Shown here piece after piece: positions 16,942-25,027 of a DNA stretch of 64,000 nucleotides; the first letter of the stretch is position 1; each line of letters begins with the position of its first letter. Below the pieces are notes generated by a model that worked only from the letters and a program-made list of their open reading frames with translations, ran no database searches and was not told the DNA's origin. Position numbers and translations under genes: made by a program. Source of the DNA: Arthrobacter oryzae (GTDB taxonomy: Bacteria; Actinomycetota; Actinomycetes; Actinomycetales; Micrococcaceae); assembly GCF_003634095.1 (NCBI RefSeq), contig NZ_RBIR01000003.1, forward strand, positions 1 through 64,000, in the 5' to 3' direction.

Positions 16942-17793
16942 CTAGATAAGGTCGATCTGGTTCTTTGTGGCCAGCTCGGCGAAGGCCCGGGCCGCGGAAC
17001 CGAAGGCAACCGGACCGGAGAACCCGCCAAGTTCATGCGCGCTGGCCAGATGCGGCTCCAGGGAGGCGAAGCCCGTGTAGCCGTCGGCCTTCAGCGCGGC
17101 AATGGTTTCGTTCAATTCGCCGTCGCCGTACCCGGCCGGAACCACCTCGCCGGTGGCCGCCAGCGCATCTTTGACCTGGAAATACTCCAGGTAGGGGCGC
17201 AGCATGGCATAGCCGTCGGTATAGGGCTTGACGCCGACCTGGACGAAGTTGGCGTTGTCCCAGGCAATGCGCAGTGACGGCGAATCGACAGTCTTCATGA
17301 TGTCCAATACGCGCTCGGGGGTATCGCCATAGATGCCCTTTTCATTTTCATGAAGCAGCACGACGCCGGACTCCGCGGCGAGGGCTGCCAGTGCCGTCAT
17401 GCGGGTCATAACGTCCCCACGGATCTGTTCCTGGCTCTGGGCCTCGGCCCGGTAGAAGGAGAAGATGCGGATGTATTTGGTGTCGAGTGTCCCGGCGGCC
17501 TCAATGATCCGGCGCAACCGCTGCACTTCATGCTCCACCGGGAGGGAGACATCGACCTTGCCGATCGGGCTGGCGATGGCCGAGACCGCCAGGCCCTTGT
17601 CGTCCAGAACAGCCTTGAGTTCGACGAGCTGTTCCGCGGAGAGCTCGGAAACATTGGCCCCCCAGGCACTGCGCACCTCGATGTGCTTGGCGCCGATCGC
17701 CAGCAGTACTGCCGCTTGGATCTCGGGATTGGGATCAACTTCGTCGCCAAAGCCGGAAAGGGTGAAGGTTGTTGGTGCTGACGCTGTTGTCAA
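16942..17793 (-). CDS. sugar phosphate isomerase/epimerase-like TIM barrel (second copy)
   Basis: 283 residues, xylose-isomerase-like TIM barrel. Probable metal-site residues are Glu in VVLLHENEKGIYG, Asp in LRIAWDNANFVQVG, and Glu in GFASLEPHL; the third strand has FQVKDA where the first copy has VHLKD. The start is TTG at 17793 with GGGAG about 8 bases upstream, and the protein begins MTTASAPTTFTLSGFGDEVDPN. It heads a two-gene unit with the oxidoreductase at 15839-16846. Its promoter overlaps an operator shared with the divergent LacI gene at 18093. The GFGDEV...P opening is common in actinobacterial sugar isomerases of unknown substrate. Confidence 0.82.
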   Translation of the reverse strand: MTTASAPTTFTLSGFGDEVDPNPEIQAAVLLAIGAKHIEVRSAWGANVSELSAEQLVELKAVLDDKGLAVSAIASPIGKVDVSLPVEHEVQRLRRIIEAAGTLDTKYIRIFSFYRAEAQSQEQIRGDVMTRMTALAALAAESGVVLLHENEKGIYGDTPERVLDIMKTVDSPSLRIAWDNANFVQVGVKPYTDGYAMLRPYLEYFQVKDALAATGEVVPAGYGDGELNETIAALKADGYTGFASLEPHLASAHELGGFSGPVAFGSAARAFAELATKNQIDLI

Positions 17794-17864
17794 ATGCAGG
17801 CTCCCGTTTCAGGTGTCCCGCCGCCCGGGCGGGTGAGTCAGTTCACATAGATGTTCTTGGGGCG

Positions 17865-17905
17865 AGTCTAGTCGCGTCACATGTGACTGACAACCGATTG
17901 CCAAA
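17865..17905 (-). promoter_or_regulatory. second TIM-barrel promoter with overlapping LacI-type operator
   Basis: On the minus strand TTGTCA (17893-17888), a 17-base spacer and TAGACT (17870-17865) form a promoter. The -35 lies in the palindrome 17886-17905 (minus strand TTTGGCAATCGGTTGTCAGT). A separate perfect 12-bp palindrome, GTCACATGTGAC (17876-17887), fills the spacer and could bind a second regulator. The site is also upstream of the divergent LacI gene, so that gene may be autoregulated. Confidence 0.75.
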
Positions 17906-18092
17906 AGTTTGCAACTATGCCAGTCTTTGTTCACGCCACCAATGTGGCGGGGCCCACCCGACACTTTTCTAAGGGGCTCGTGCCGATACGGCCCGGCGGT
18001 TACCGACAGGCTGTCCCACCCGCCCGGGGTCCCGGCCGAGATCGCTAGGCTCACAGACATCGCCCCGAGATATTTGCTCAGAGAGGAGCCCC

Positions 18093-19112
18093 GTGTCGAT
18101 CCGACCGGACCAGGCCGAGCGGCCGGCCACTATCCACGACATCGCGGCCTTCTGCGGCGTGGCGGCCTCCACTGTTTCCCGGGCGCTCTCGACGCCCGAG
18201 CGGGTGAACGTGCGGACCCGTGCGCGCATCGAGGAGGCGGCCGCCAGGCTCAACTACACGCCCAACAGCCAGGCCAAGGCGCTGAGTTCCGGCCGCACCG
18301 GCGCAGTGGGGGTTCTGGTGCCGGATATCACCAACCCCTTTTACTTCGATCTCATCCGAGGCACACAGCTCCAGCTCAAGGCGGCCGGCTACACCCAGCT
18401 GCTGGTGGACACGGAGGAGTCCGACGAGGTGGAAGCCAGCGCCATGGAGCAGCTGCGCAAGGGGGCAGACGGAATCATCGTGGCCGCCTCCAGGCTTAGC
18501 GACGACGTCCTGCTGGCGGCGGCGGCCAAGATCCCCATTGTTGCCGTCAATCGCGACGTCCCCGGGGTGCCGGCCGTCATCATCGACACGCCGTCCGCCA
18601 CCAGCCAGGCGCTGGACCATCTGATCTCATTGGGACACACCCGGGTGGCCTACGTGGCTGGTCCCGCGACGTCACAATCCAGCGAGCGGCGGTGGACCGC
18701 CCTAGCCGCGGCGGCCGAGGCCCGCGGAGTGGAAGCCCACCGGCTCGGCCCCTTCGCCCCCACCACCCAGTCCGGTGCGGCCGCCGCGGATGCCGCCGTG
18801 CACAGCGGGGTGAGCGCCTGCATCGCCTTCAACGACCTCATCGCCATCGGCATGCTCCAGCGGCTTAGTGCGCGCGGGATCCGCGTCCCCGAGGACATGA
18901 GCATTGTGGGATGCGATGACATCTTCGGTGCCGACTTCTGCAATCCGCCCCTGACCACCATGGCCTCCCCGATCGAACAGGCCGGCAGGGTGGCCGTGTC
19001 CATGCTGCTGGCCCGGTTGAATCCCCTGGCCGGCGGCGGACGACGCAGCCGCTCCGTCATGCCCACCCATTTGACCGTGCGCGGTTCCACCGGCCCCGCT
19101 CCAAAGGTGTAG
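18093..19112 (+). CDS. LacI-family transcriptional regulator 2 (uronate/glycoside locus)
   Basis: 339 residues. The N-terminal helix-turn-helix is TIHDIAAFCGVAASTVSRALSTPERVN (about 13-39), followed by hinge and effector domain with GVLVPDITNPFYFDLIRG and IVGCDDIFGADFCNPPLTT. The start is GTG at 18093 with GAGAGGAG upstream. It is divergent from the second TIM-barrel/oxidoreductase unit and shares a 299-base region holding the palindromic operator. Its similarity to the regulator at 6777-7841 over the whole length suggests duplication within the locus. It likely controls at least its neighbour unit. Whether the two repressors share all four operators or divide them is open. Confidence 0.9.
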   Translation: MSIRPDQAERPATIHDIAAFCGVAASTVSRALSTPERVNVRTRARIEEAAARLNYTPNSQAKALSSGRTGAVGVLVPDITNPFYFDLIRGTQLQLKAAGYTQLLVDTEESDEVEASAMEQLRKGADGIIVAASRLSDDVLLAAAAKIPIVAVNRDVPGVPAVIIDTPSATSQALDHLISLGHTRVAYVAGPATSQSSERRWTALAAAAEARGVEAHRLGPFAPTTQSGAAAADAAVHSGVSACIAFNDLIAIGMLQRLSARGIRVPEDMSIVGCDDIFGADFCNPPLTTMASPIEQAGRVAVSMLLARLNPLAGGGRRSRSVMPTHLTVRGSTGPAPKV

Positions 19113-19430
19113 GGCAGGGGAAAAACACGCGCAATCAACAGGCGCAATAGACCGGCACACTGACGCTGCAGCGATCAGTCCGGGGCTCCGCGGGCCGAGC
19201 CGCCGCTGCGGTGGTTTTCGCGGCGCCTTCGGACCTGCGCGGCGGGTCCGGACCTGCGCGGCGGGGATCCGCGTAGCGGCCGCCCGAAATCGTGGCGCCA
19301 GTCGCGAATCGCCGCGCAAAGCCGACGTCGGACGCCCACCGAGCCGCCCGCACCCGCCCGCACCCGCCCGCCTGCCCGGCGGGGCCGCAACAGTTGAGCG
19401 TTGTTGACACCGCTGGCTAGGCTGTGAGGC
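19113..19430. other. intergenic region with short GC-rich direct repeats
   Basis: No gene is seen in these 318 bases. CGGACCTGCGCGGCGGG occurs twice (19230-19246 and 19249-19265), and a CACCCGCCCG decamer repeats near 19351-19370. The right end holds the leaderless-type promoter of nadE. Confidence 0.55.
19418..19430 (+). promoter_or_regulatory. nadE -10 element, leaderless type
   Basis: TAGGCT (19418-19423) fits TANNNT and is followed by 7 bases and the nadE ATG. No good Shine-Dalgarno is present, so transcription probably starts at or next to the start codon. Confidence 0.55.
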
Positions 19431-20252
19431 ATGCGTGAACTCCAGGCGAAGATCATCGAGGAAATGGGCGTGCAGCCCCGGATCGACCCCGCCGGGGAGG
19501 TGCGCAAGCGCGTGACGTTCCTCAAGGAATACCTGACGGCGACCCACACCAAGGGTTTTGTCCTGGGCATCTCGGGCGGCCTGGACTCTTCCCTGGCCGG
19601 GCGGCTGGCCCAGTTGGCCGTCGAGGAGCTCGAGGCCGAGGGCGTCGAGGCGAATTTCGTGGCCGTCCGGCTCCCCTACGACGTCCAGCACGACGAGGAC
19701 GACGCCCAGGCGGCCCTGGACTTTGTGCGCGCCAAGACCGAATGGACGTTCAATATCTCGGCGGCGGTGGACGGCTTTGAGGACGAGTTCCAAAAGACGG
19801 TTGGCGCGGAGATCTCAGATTTCCATAAGGGCAACACCAAGGCCCGGACCCGGATGATCGCCCAGTACGCCTTGGCCGGAGAGCACAACTACCTGGTGAT
19901 CGGCACGGATCACGGCGCCGAATCCGTCACCGGCTTTTTCACCAAATTCGGCGACGGCGGCGCGGACATCCTGCCGCTGTTCGGCCTCAACAAGCGCCAG
20001 AACCGTGCCCTGCTTGCCGAACTCGGCGCGCCCGCGCGGATCTGGGAAAAGATCCCGACGGCGGATCTCCTGGACGGCAAGCCCGGCCGCACCGACGAAG
20101 ACGAACTCGGCTTGGGCTATGACCTGATCGATGACTACCTTGAGGGCCGTGAGGTCCCGGATGCGGTTGCCGAGCGGATTGAGGGGATGTATCTGCGGAC
20201 CCGCCACAAGCGCACGGTGCCGGTGACGATTTTCGACACCTGGTGGAAATAG
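19431..20252 (+). CDS. nadE: NAD(+) synthase, ammonia-dependent
   Basis: 273 residues, matching the short NadE form (E. coli 275) without the glutaminase domain found in the long actinobacterial enzyme. The PP-loop is [13 protein letters not shown] (about 46-58). Other family segments are [49 protein letters not shown] and [23 protein letters not shown]. It adenylates deamido-NAD and amidates it with ammonia, the last step of NAD synthesis, in the cytoplasm. It appears to be transcribed alone from a leaderless-type promoter. Confidence 0.96.
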   Translation: MRELQAKIIEEMGVQPRIDPAGEVRKRVTFLKEYLTATHTKGFVLGISGGLDSSLAGRLAQLAVEELEAEGVEANFVAVRLPYDVQHDEDDAQAALDFVRAKTEWTFNISAAVDGFEDEFQKTVGAEISDFHKGNTKARTRMIAQYALAGEHNYLVIGTDHGAESVTGFFTKFGDGGADILPLFGLNKRQNRALLAELGAPARIWEKIPTADLLDGKPGRTDEDELGLGYDLIDDYLEGREVPDAVAERIEGMYLRTRHKRTVPVTIFDTWWK

Positions 20253-20280
20253 CCGGATCCGCGACCGGCCGCCCGCGGCG

Positions 20281-20362
20281 GGGGACCCGCTAAGGGCGCA
20301 CGCCAAAGGGAACCCGCTAAGGGCGCCCGCCAAAGGGAACCCGCTAAAGGGCGCCCGCCAAG
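20281..20362. repeat. three tandem 27/28-bp repeats
   Basis: Copies at 20281-20307, 20308-20334 and 20335-20362 share the core GGGAACCCGCTAAGGGCGCC; the third has one extra A. The array fills the gap between the convergent nadE and iclR genes. It may act in termination, or it may be a neutral minisatellite. Confidence 0.85.
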
Positions 20363-20365
20363 GTT

Positions 20366-21151
20366 CTAAACGGCGCCCGCAGTTCCCTGCAGCTGCGTGG
20401 AGATCCGGTGGGCCTCATCCATGAGCAGCCGCCCCAGCAGCGGCCGACGGTCTTCCCGGAAGCGCGGCTCGATGCCGGTCAGGGACAAGGCCCAGGCCGG
20501 GCGCCCCCGCTGGTCAAAGACCGCGGCTCCCATCCCCCAGCTGCCCTCGAGCACCAGCCCCGGGTTGACCGAATAGCCGGCCTGCCGCGTTGCTTCCAGG
20601 TTCTCGCGGACCAGGGCTTCCGTGTGCGCGTCCGCAAAGCTCCCGGCGTGGGCCGCCCAGTCCGCGAGCAGTTCTTCCTGCTCTTCCGGCGGCAGGAACG
20701 CCATGATGGCGGTGCCGGCCGAGGCGACGCCGAGCGGGAACCGGACTCCCTCGTGCAGCACGAAGGAGCGGACCGGGAAGCTGCCTTCCTCCCGGAGCAG
20801 GCACACGGTCTCGTTCCCGCGGCGGATGGAGAAGAACGCGCTCTCGCCGGTCTCTTCGGCGAGGCGGCGGAGGCTCGGCCTGGCGATGTCCTCCAGCGGA
20901 AAGCGGGCCGATGCGACGGAGCCCAGGAGCAGGACCTCGGGACCGAGGACCCAATGGCCGCTGCCCGGGTCCTGATCCAGCAGCCCCTCCGCCGCCAGGG
21001 AGCTGAGCAGCCGGTGCACCGTGGGGCGCGTCAGCCCCGATTCGCGCACCAGCTCCACGAGCGGACAGCCCTCCGGTTTCCGGCCGACCATCCGCAGCAG
21101 GGCGGCAACCCGGCTGACCACCTGCGCGCCCTGGACCGGTGTCGCGTTCAT
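20366..21151 (-). CDS. IclR-family transcriptional regulator
   Basis: 261 residues from the ATG at 21151, which has GAGG upstream; the frame stays open further upstream but without family sequence. The N-terminal winged helix-turn-helix is VVSRVAALLRMVGRKPEGCPLVELVRESGLTRPTVHRLLSSLAAEGLL. The C-terminal effector domain contains SAFFSIRRGNETVCLLREEGSFPVRSFVLHEGVRFPLGVASAGTAIMAFL, the typical IclR/PcaR layout. It is divergent from the CoA-transferase/thiolase operon and probably controls it through the two similar sites in the shared intergenic region. The effector may be a 3-keto acid such as acetoacetate or 3-oxoadipate. Confidence 0.92.
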   Translation of the reverse strand: MNATPVQGAQVVSRVAALLRMVGRKPEGCPLVELVRESGLTRPTVHRLLSSLAAEGLLDQDPGSGHWVLGPEVLLLGSVASARFPLEDIARPSLRRLAEETGESAFFSIRRGNETVCLLREEGSFPVRSFVLHEGVRFPLGVASAGTAIMAFLPPEEQEELLADWAAHAGSFADAHTEALVRENLEATRQAGYSVNPGLVLEGSWGMGAAVFDQRGRPAWALSLTGIEPRFREDRRPLLGRLLMDEAHRISTQLQGTAGAV

Positions 21152-21197
21152 CTTTGCCTCATTCCGCCTCGGACAATACTCCGAAATGTATCTGGTA

Positions 21198-21210
21198 TCC
21201 ATATTGTGGA
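21198..21210. promoter_or_regulatory. candidate IclR operator, iclR-proximal
   Basis: TCCATATTGTGGA is an imperfect palindrome with TCCA/TGGA arms, 47 bases upstream of the iclR start. It matches the second site at 21318 in 11 of 13 positions. Confidence 0.55.
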
Positions 21211-21317
21211 CACGTCCCAGCATAGCGTCCACACTGTAAACATCCGCGATTTGGCGGTAGTTTTCTGCATTGACAGTGCCCTGCGCCACACCCTAGGCTC
21301 CTTCTTCAGATGCGGGG

Positions 21318-21330
21318 TCCATAAAGTGGA
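21318..21330. promoter_or_regulatory. candidate IclR operator, CoA-transferase-proximal
   Basis: TCCATAAAGTGGA stands 38 bases upstream of the CoA-transferase start and repeats the iclR-proximal site 120 bases away. The pair suggests control of both divergent genes by one regulator. Confidence 0.55.
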
Positions 21331-21368
21331 TTGCCGGGACAGCAAGAAGAGCTCAATGAGGAGATGCA

Positions 21369-22100
21369 ATGTCAAAGGTGAAATCCGGGGCGGCAGCCGC
21401 ACTGCAGGACGTGCTGCGGGACGGCATGACGCTCGCCGTCGGCGGTTTCGGCCTGAGCGGGATCCCCGCTGACCTGATCGAGGCCGTGCGGGACTCCGGG
21501 GTGAAGGACCTGACGGTGGTATCCAACAACATGGGCGTGGACGGCAAGGGCCTCGGCGTGCTGATCGAAGGCGGTCAGGTCCGCAAGGTCGTCGCCTCCT
21601 ATGTCGGGGAGAACAAGCTGTTCGCCGAGCAGTACCTCGCCGGCCAGCTGGAGGTGGAGTTCACCCCGCAGGGCACCCTCGCGGAGCGCCTGCGCGCCGG
21701 CGGAGCCGGCATCCCGGCGTTCTACACAAAGACCGGGGTGGGCACCCTCGTGGCCGAAGGCAAGCCGCTGGCCGAGTTCGACGGCGAGACCTATGTCCAG
21801 GAACGCGCCATCAAGGCCGATGTCGCACTCGTGCATGCCCACACCGCCGACACCGACGGCAACCTGATCTACCGCTACACCGCCCAGAACTTCAACCCGG
21901 TGGTGGCGACCGCCGGCGTCGTGACGGTCGCCGAAGCCGAAGTCATCGTGGAGCCCGGCCAGCTGGACCCGAACCACATCATCACCCCCGGCGTGTTCGT
22001 GCAGCGCGTGGTCCAGGCCAGCGGCCGCGTGAAGGACATCGAACAGCGGACCGTCCGCCCGCGCCCCGCCGAGGCCGCGGGCGCGGCAGTGCCGGCCTGA
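21369..22100 (+). CDS. 3-oxoacid CoA-transferase subunit A
   Basis: 243 residues. The N-terminus DVLRDGMTLAVGGFGLSGIPADLIEAV carries the glycine-rich loop of family I CoA transferases. Later come LTVVSNNMGVDGKGLGVLIEGGQVRKVVASYVGEN, GAGIPAFYTKTGVGT and the DTDGNLIYRYTAQNFNP segment. With subunit B it moves CoA between succinyl-CoA and a 3-oxo acid (acetoacetate, or 3-oxoadipate in PcaIJ). ATG at 21369 follows GAGGAG. It is the first gene of a three-gene operon with subunit B and a thiolase. That thiolase is SCP2-type, not the PcaF type, so acetoacetate use is the better guess; no aromatic-ring genes are nearby. Confidence 0.9.
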   Translation: MSKVKSGAAAALQDVLRDGMTLAVGGFGLSGIPADLIEAVRDSGVKDLTVVSNNMGVDGKGLGVLIEGGQVRKVVASYVGENKLFAEQYLAGQLEVEFTPQGTLAERLRAGGAGIPAFYTKTGVGTLVAEGKPLAEFDGETYVQERAIKADVALVHAHTADTDGNLIYRYTAQNFNPVVATAGVVTVAEAEVIVEPGQLDPNHIITPGVFVQRVVQASGRVKDIEQRTVRPRPAEAAGAAVPA

Positions 22101-22182
22101 ACGTATCCGCTTCACGAATCCTGTCCCCCCACATTCCTGAGCGCCCCGACCCTGGCGCCCGAACTTTTCCGAGGAGTACCCC

Positions 22183-22863
22183 ATGGCTTGGACCCGAGAT
22201 GAGATGGCTGCGATCGCGGCCGAAGAACTGAACGACGGCGACTACGTCAACCTGGGCATCGGCATCCCCACGCTGGTGGCCAACAACCTGCCCGACGGCG
22301 TCCGCGTGGTCCTGCAGAGCGAGAACGGGCTGCTCGGCATGGGCCCGTTCCCCTACGAGGGCGAGGAAGACGCTGACCTCATCAACGCCGGCAAGCAGAC
22401 CGTGACCGTGCTGCCCGGCGGCAGCATCTTCGACTCCGCCACGTCCTTCGGCATGATCCGCGGCGGCCACGTGAAGGTCGCGATCCTGGGCGCCATGCAG
22501 GTCTCCGGAAACGGCGACCTCGCCAACTGGACCATCCCCGGCAAGATGGTCAAGGGCATGGGCGGCGCCATGGACCTCGTGGCCGGCACCCCGCGCGTCG
22601 TGGTCCTCACGGAGCACAACGCCAAGGACGGTACCGCCAAGATCGTCAAGGAATGCACCCTGCCGCTCACCGGACTCAGCTGCGTGGACCGGATCATCAG
22701 CGACCTCGCCGTGTTTGACCTTGTGAAGCATGAACACGAAACAGACGGCGGCCGGCGGCTCACGCTCACCCGCCTCGCCCCCGGCGTCACCGTGGAGGAA
22801 ATCCGCGCTAAGACCGAAGCCGACTTCGACGTCGCGCTCGAACTCGAAGGAGCAACGGCATGA
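22183..22863 (+). CDS. 3-oxoacid CoA-transferase subunit B
   Basis: 226 residues. It contains [57 protein letters not shown], with the catalytic Glu47 in SENG; this residue forms the glutamyl-CoA intermediate. The segment [24 protein letters not shown] is the usual B-subunit signature. It is 82 bases after subunit A, has GAGGAG before its ATG, and its stop overlaps the thiolase start (ATGA, 22860-22863). It acts as an A2B2-type complex with the preceding gene product. Confidence 0.92.
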   Translation: MAWTRDEMAAIAAEELNDGDYVNLGIGIPTLVANNLPDGVRVVLQSENGLLGMGPFPYEGEEDADLINAGKQTVTVLPGGSIFDSATSFGMIRGGHVKVAILGAMQVSGNGDLANWTIPGKMVKGMGGAMDLVAGTPRVVVLTEHNAKDGTAKIVKECTLPLTGLSCVDRIISDLAVFDLVKHEHETDGGRRLTLTRLAPGVTVEEIRAKTEADFDVALELEGATA

Positions 22864-24056
22864 GCCTCAAAGACCAGTTCGGCAAGGACGTCCTGCTCAC
22901 CGGCTGGGGCCACAGCCGCTTCGGCAAACTCACGGAGGAGACCCTCGAGTCCCTGATCGTGCAGGTCGCCACCGAGGCGATCGGCAACGCAGGGATCGAA
23001 CCCGGCCAGATCGACGAGATTTACCTTGGCCAGTTCAACTCGGGCATGATGCCGCTGGCCTTCCCGTCCTCCCTGGCGCTGCAGGTCTCGGACCAGCTGG
23101 CCAACGTCCCCTCCACCAGGGTCGAGAACGCCTGCGCCTCCGGCTCGGCCGCGTTCCAGCAGGGCACCAAGTCCCTGCTGGCCGGCACCGCGAAGACCGT
23201 GCTGGTGATCGGCGCCGAAAAGATGACCCACGCCGGGGCCGACGTCGTGGGCGCTGCCCTGCTCGGCGCGGACTACGACATGGCCGGCAAGGCCTCCACC
23301 ACCGGGTTCACCGGACTTTTTGCCGAGGTCGCGAAACACTACGGCAAGCGTTACGGGGACGGCAACGGAAGACTCGGCGACGTCCTGGGCACCATCGCGG
23401 CCAAGAACCACCGCAACGGCGTGGACAACCCCTACGCCCAGCTCCGCAAGGACCTCGGCGAGGACTTCTGCCGCACCGTCTCGGACAAAAACCCGATGGT
23501 CGCGGACCCGCTGCGCCGCACCGACTGCTCCCCCGTGTCCGACGGCGCCGCCGCCGTCGTCCTCAGCGTCGCCCCCACCGGCGGTGCCACCGCCCCGGTA
23601 CGGCTCGCTGGCTTCGGCCAGGCGAACGATTTCTTCCCGGCAGAGCGCCGTGACCCCACCGAGTTCGCCGCCACGCGGGCTTCCTGGCAGCGCGCCCTGG
23701 TGATGGCCGGCGTCGGGCTGGAGGATCTGGACTTCGCGGAAGTCCACGACTGCTTCACCATCGCCGAGCTGCTGATGTACGAGGCCATGGGACTGACCGA
23801 ACGCGGCCAGGGCGCCCGGGCCCTCGAGGAAGGCTGGGTCTTTAAGGACGGCAGGCTCCCGGTTAACGTCTCCGGCGGGCTCAAGGCCAAGGGCCACCCG
23901 GTCGGCGCCACGGGCGTCTCCCAGCACGTCATCGCCGCCATGCAGCTCACCGGCACGGCAGGCGCCATGCAGCTGGCCAGCCCCCGCCGGGCCGCGGTGC
24001 AGAACATGGGCGGCGTGGGCATCGCCAACTACGTCAGCGTCCTCGAAGCGGTCTAG
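22860..24056 (+). CDS. thiolase, SCP2-type acetyl-CoA acetyltransferase
   Basis: 398 residues. The nucleophilic Cys92 is in [15 protein letters not shown], a motif of SCP2-type thiolases rather than the QCGSG type. The C-terminal catalytic region has [18 protein letters not shown]. It should split acetoacetyl-CoA or a related 3-ketoacyl-CoA into acetyl-CoA units after the CoA transferase has activated the acid. Its start overlaps the subunit B stop, so synthesis is coupled. It ends 4 bases before a long inverted repeat that probably terminates the operon. Confidence 0.9.
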   Translation: MSLKDQFGKDVLLTGWGHSRFGKLTEETLESLIVQVATEAIGNAGIEPGQIDEIYLGQFNSGMMPLAFPSSLALQVSDQLANVPSTRVENACASGSAAFQQGTKSLLAGTAKTVLVIGAEKMTHAGADVVGAALLGADYDMAGKASTTGFTGLFAEVAKHYGKRYGDGNGRLGDVLGTIAAKNHRNGVDNPYAQLRKDLGEDFCRTVSDKNPMVADPLRRTDCSPVSDGAAAVVLSVAPTGGATAPVRLAGFGQANDFFPAERRDPTEFAATRASWQRALVMAGVGLEDLDFAEVHDCFTIAELLMYEAMGLTERGQGARALEEGWVFKDGRLPVNVSGGLKAKGHPVGATGVSQHVIAAMQLTGTAGAMQLASPRRAAVQNMGGVGIANYVSVLEAV

Positions 24057-24060
24057 GACA

Positions 24061-24127
24061 AGCAACGCGGGGTCAGATCCGGCCCATTCCGGGGGTCTTT
24101 ATGGGCGCGATCTGACCCCGCGTTGCT
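24061..24127. terminator. long inverted repeat between convergent genes, probable bidirectional terminator
   Basis: Perfect 19-bp arms (AGCAACGCGGGGTCAGATC at 24061-24079 and its reverse complement at 24109-24127) enclose 29 bases that contain a further GCCCAT/ATGGGC inverted repeat. It lies between the thiolase gene and the oppositely oriented dehydrogenase gene. The arms are longer than most terminators, and GGGGTCAGATC-type ends also occur in dispersed palindromic elements, so it could be a small mobile repeat used as a terminator. Confidence 0.65.
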
Positions 24128-24155
24128 AGGGGTGGGGTGGGACGGACGGCAGGCC

Positions 24156-25016
24156 TCAGGTGTAGTCGTTGTAGAAGCCGCGGCCGCTCTTGACCCCGAG
24201 CCAGCCCTTGGCGATGAACTCCTGGAGCATGGGGGCAGACTTGTTCTCCACGCCGGCCACCTCGCAGTAGTGGTTCTCGATGTCGAGCACCACATCCAGG
24301 CCCACCTCGTCCATAAAGCGGAACGGCGTGGTTTCGGACTTGAAGACGTCGGCGAACAACGCGTCCACGTCGCGGGGCTCCGCCACGCCCTCGGCCACGA
24401 CCAGCAGCGATTCGCGCTTGATCGCCGCCCAGATCCTGTTGAAGATGAAGCCGGTACTCTGCTTGCGCACCAGGTGCGGCATCAGAGCGTACTTCGGCAG
24501 CTCGGCCATGAGCAGCTCCATGATCTGCGGATCGGTGTGTCCGCTGGACATCAGCTCCACCGAACGGACCGCCGGGGGCATGTAGAAATGCATGTTCAGG
24601 ACCCGTTCCGGGCTGCTCACGCCTCCGATGAATTCGGCGGAGGGAAACGAGGAAGAATTGCTGGCCAGTATGGCGTCCGGGGCCGCGAGCTGGTCCAGGT
24701 CAGCGAAGAGCGCCTGCTTGAGGCCAAGCTTCTCGGGGACCGCCTCGACCACGAGCCAGGAATCCCGGAGGGCCCCGGGGAGATCGTCCTTGGCCGCGAG
24801 CCGGACCGCCGGGTTGCCGCCAAGCTCCTCCACGGCGCGGTGGCGCTGCGTTGCGATGTACTCGACGGCGGCTTTGGCCACGCCGAGGTCCGTGTCATAG
24901 ACACGCACCTCGGCACCCTGGAGTGAAAGCATCAAGGCGATCCGGCGGCCCAGGGTCCCGCCGCCAATGACGGTGATGGGCCGGTCCGCGAAGTTGACGG
25001 GGAGCGTGTAGGTCAT
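24156..25016 (-). CDS. 3-hydroxyacyl-CoA dehydrogenase (FadB/Hbd-like, NAD-binding)
   Basis: 286 residues. The NAD-binding fold begins with ITVIGGGTLGRRIALMLSLQGAEVRVYDTD (about 14-43). The catalytic His is in VLNMHFYMPPAVRSVELMSSGHT, and the C-terminal domain has KQSTGFIFNRIWAAIKRESLLVVAEGVAEPRDVDALF. It should oxidise an L-3-hydroxyacyl-CoA or similar short hydroxy acid with NAD. The start is ATG at 25016 with AAAGGA. It lies 11 bases after the MFS exporter gene on the same strand, so the two are probably cotranscribed. The specific substrate is unclear; some 3-hydroxyisobutyrate- or gulonate-type dehydrogenases share this fold. Confidence 0.85.
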   Translation of the reverse strand: MTYTLPVNFADRPITVIGGGTLGRRIALMLSLQGAEVRVYDTDLGVAKAAVEYIATQRHRAVEELGGNPAVRLAAKDDLPGALRDSWLVVEAVPEKLGLKQALFADLDQLAAPDAILASNSSSFPSAEFIGGVSSPERVLNMHFYMPPAVRSVELMSSGHTDPQIMELLMAELPKYALMPHLVRKQSTGFIFNRIWAAIKRESLLVVAEGVAEPRDVDALFADVFKSETTPFRFMDEVGLDVVLDIENHYCEVAGVENKSAPMLQEFIAKGWLGVKSGRGFYNDYT

Positions 25017-25027
25017 GTCGATTCCTT

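Noticed and set aside
20281..20362. CRISPR array
   Set aside because: The units are contiguous without spacers, only three copies exist, and there are no cas genes nearby. The same holds for the 15-bp repeats at 6281 and 52719.
21369..24056. Aromatic beta-ketoadipate operon (pcaIJF)
   Set aside because: The CoA transferase and IclR would fit, but the thiolase is SCP2-type rather than PcaF-like and no other pca gene is present, so an acetoacetate route is preferred.
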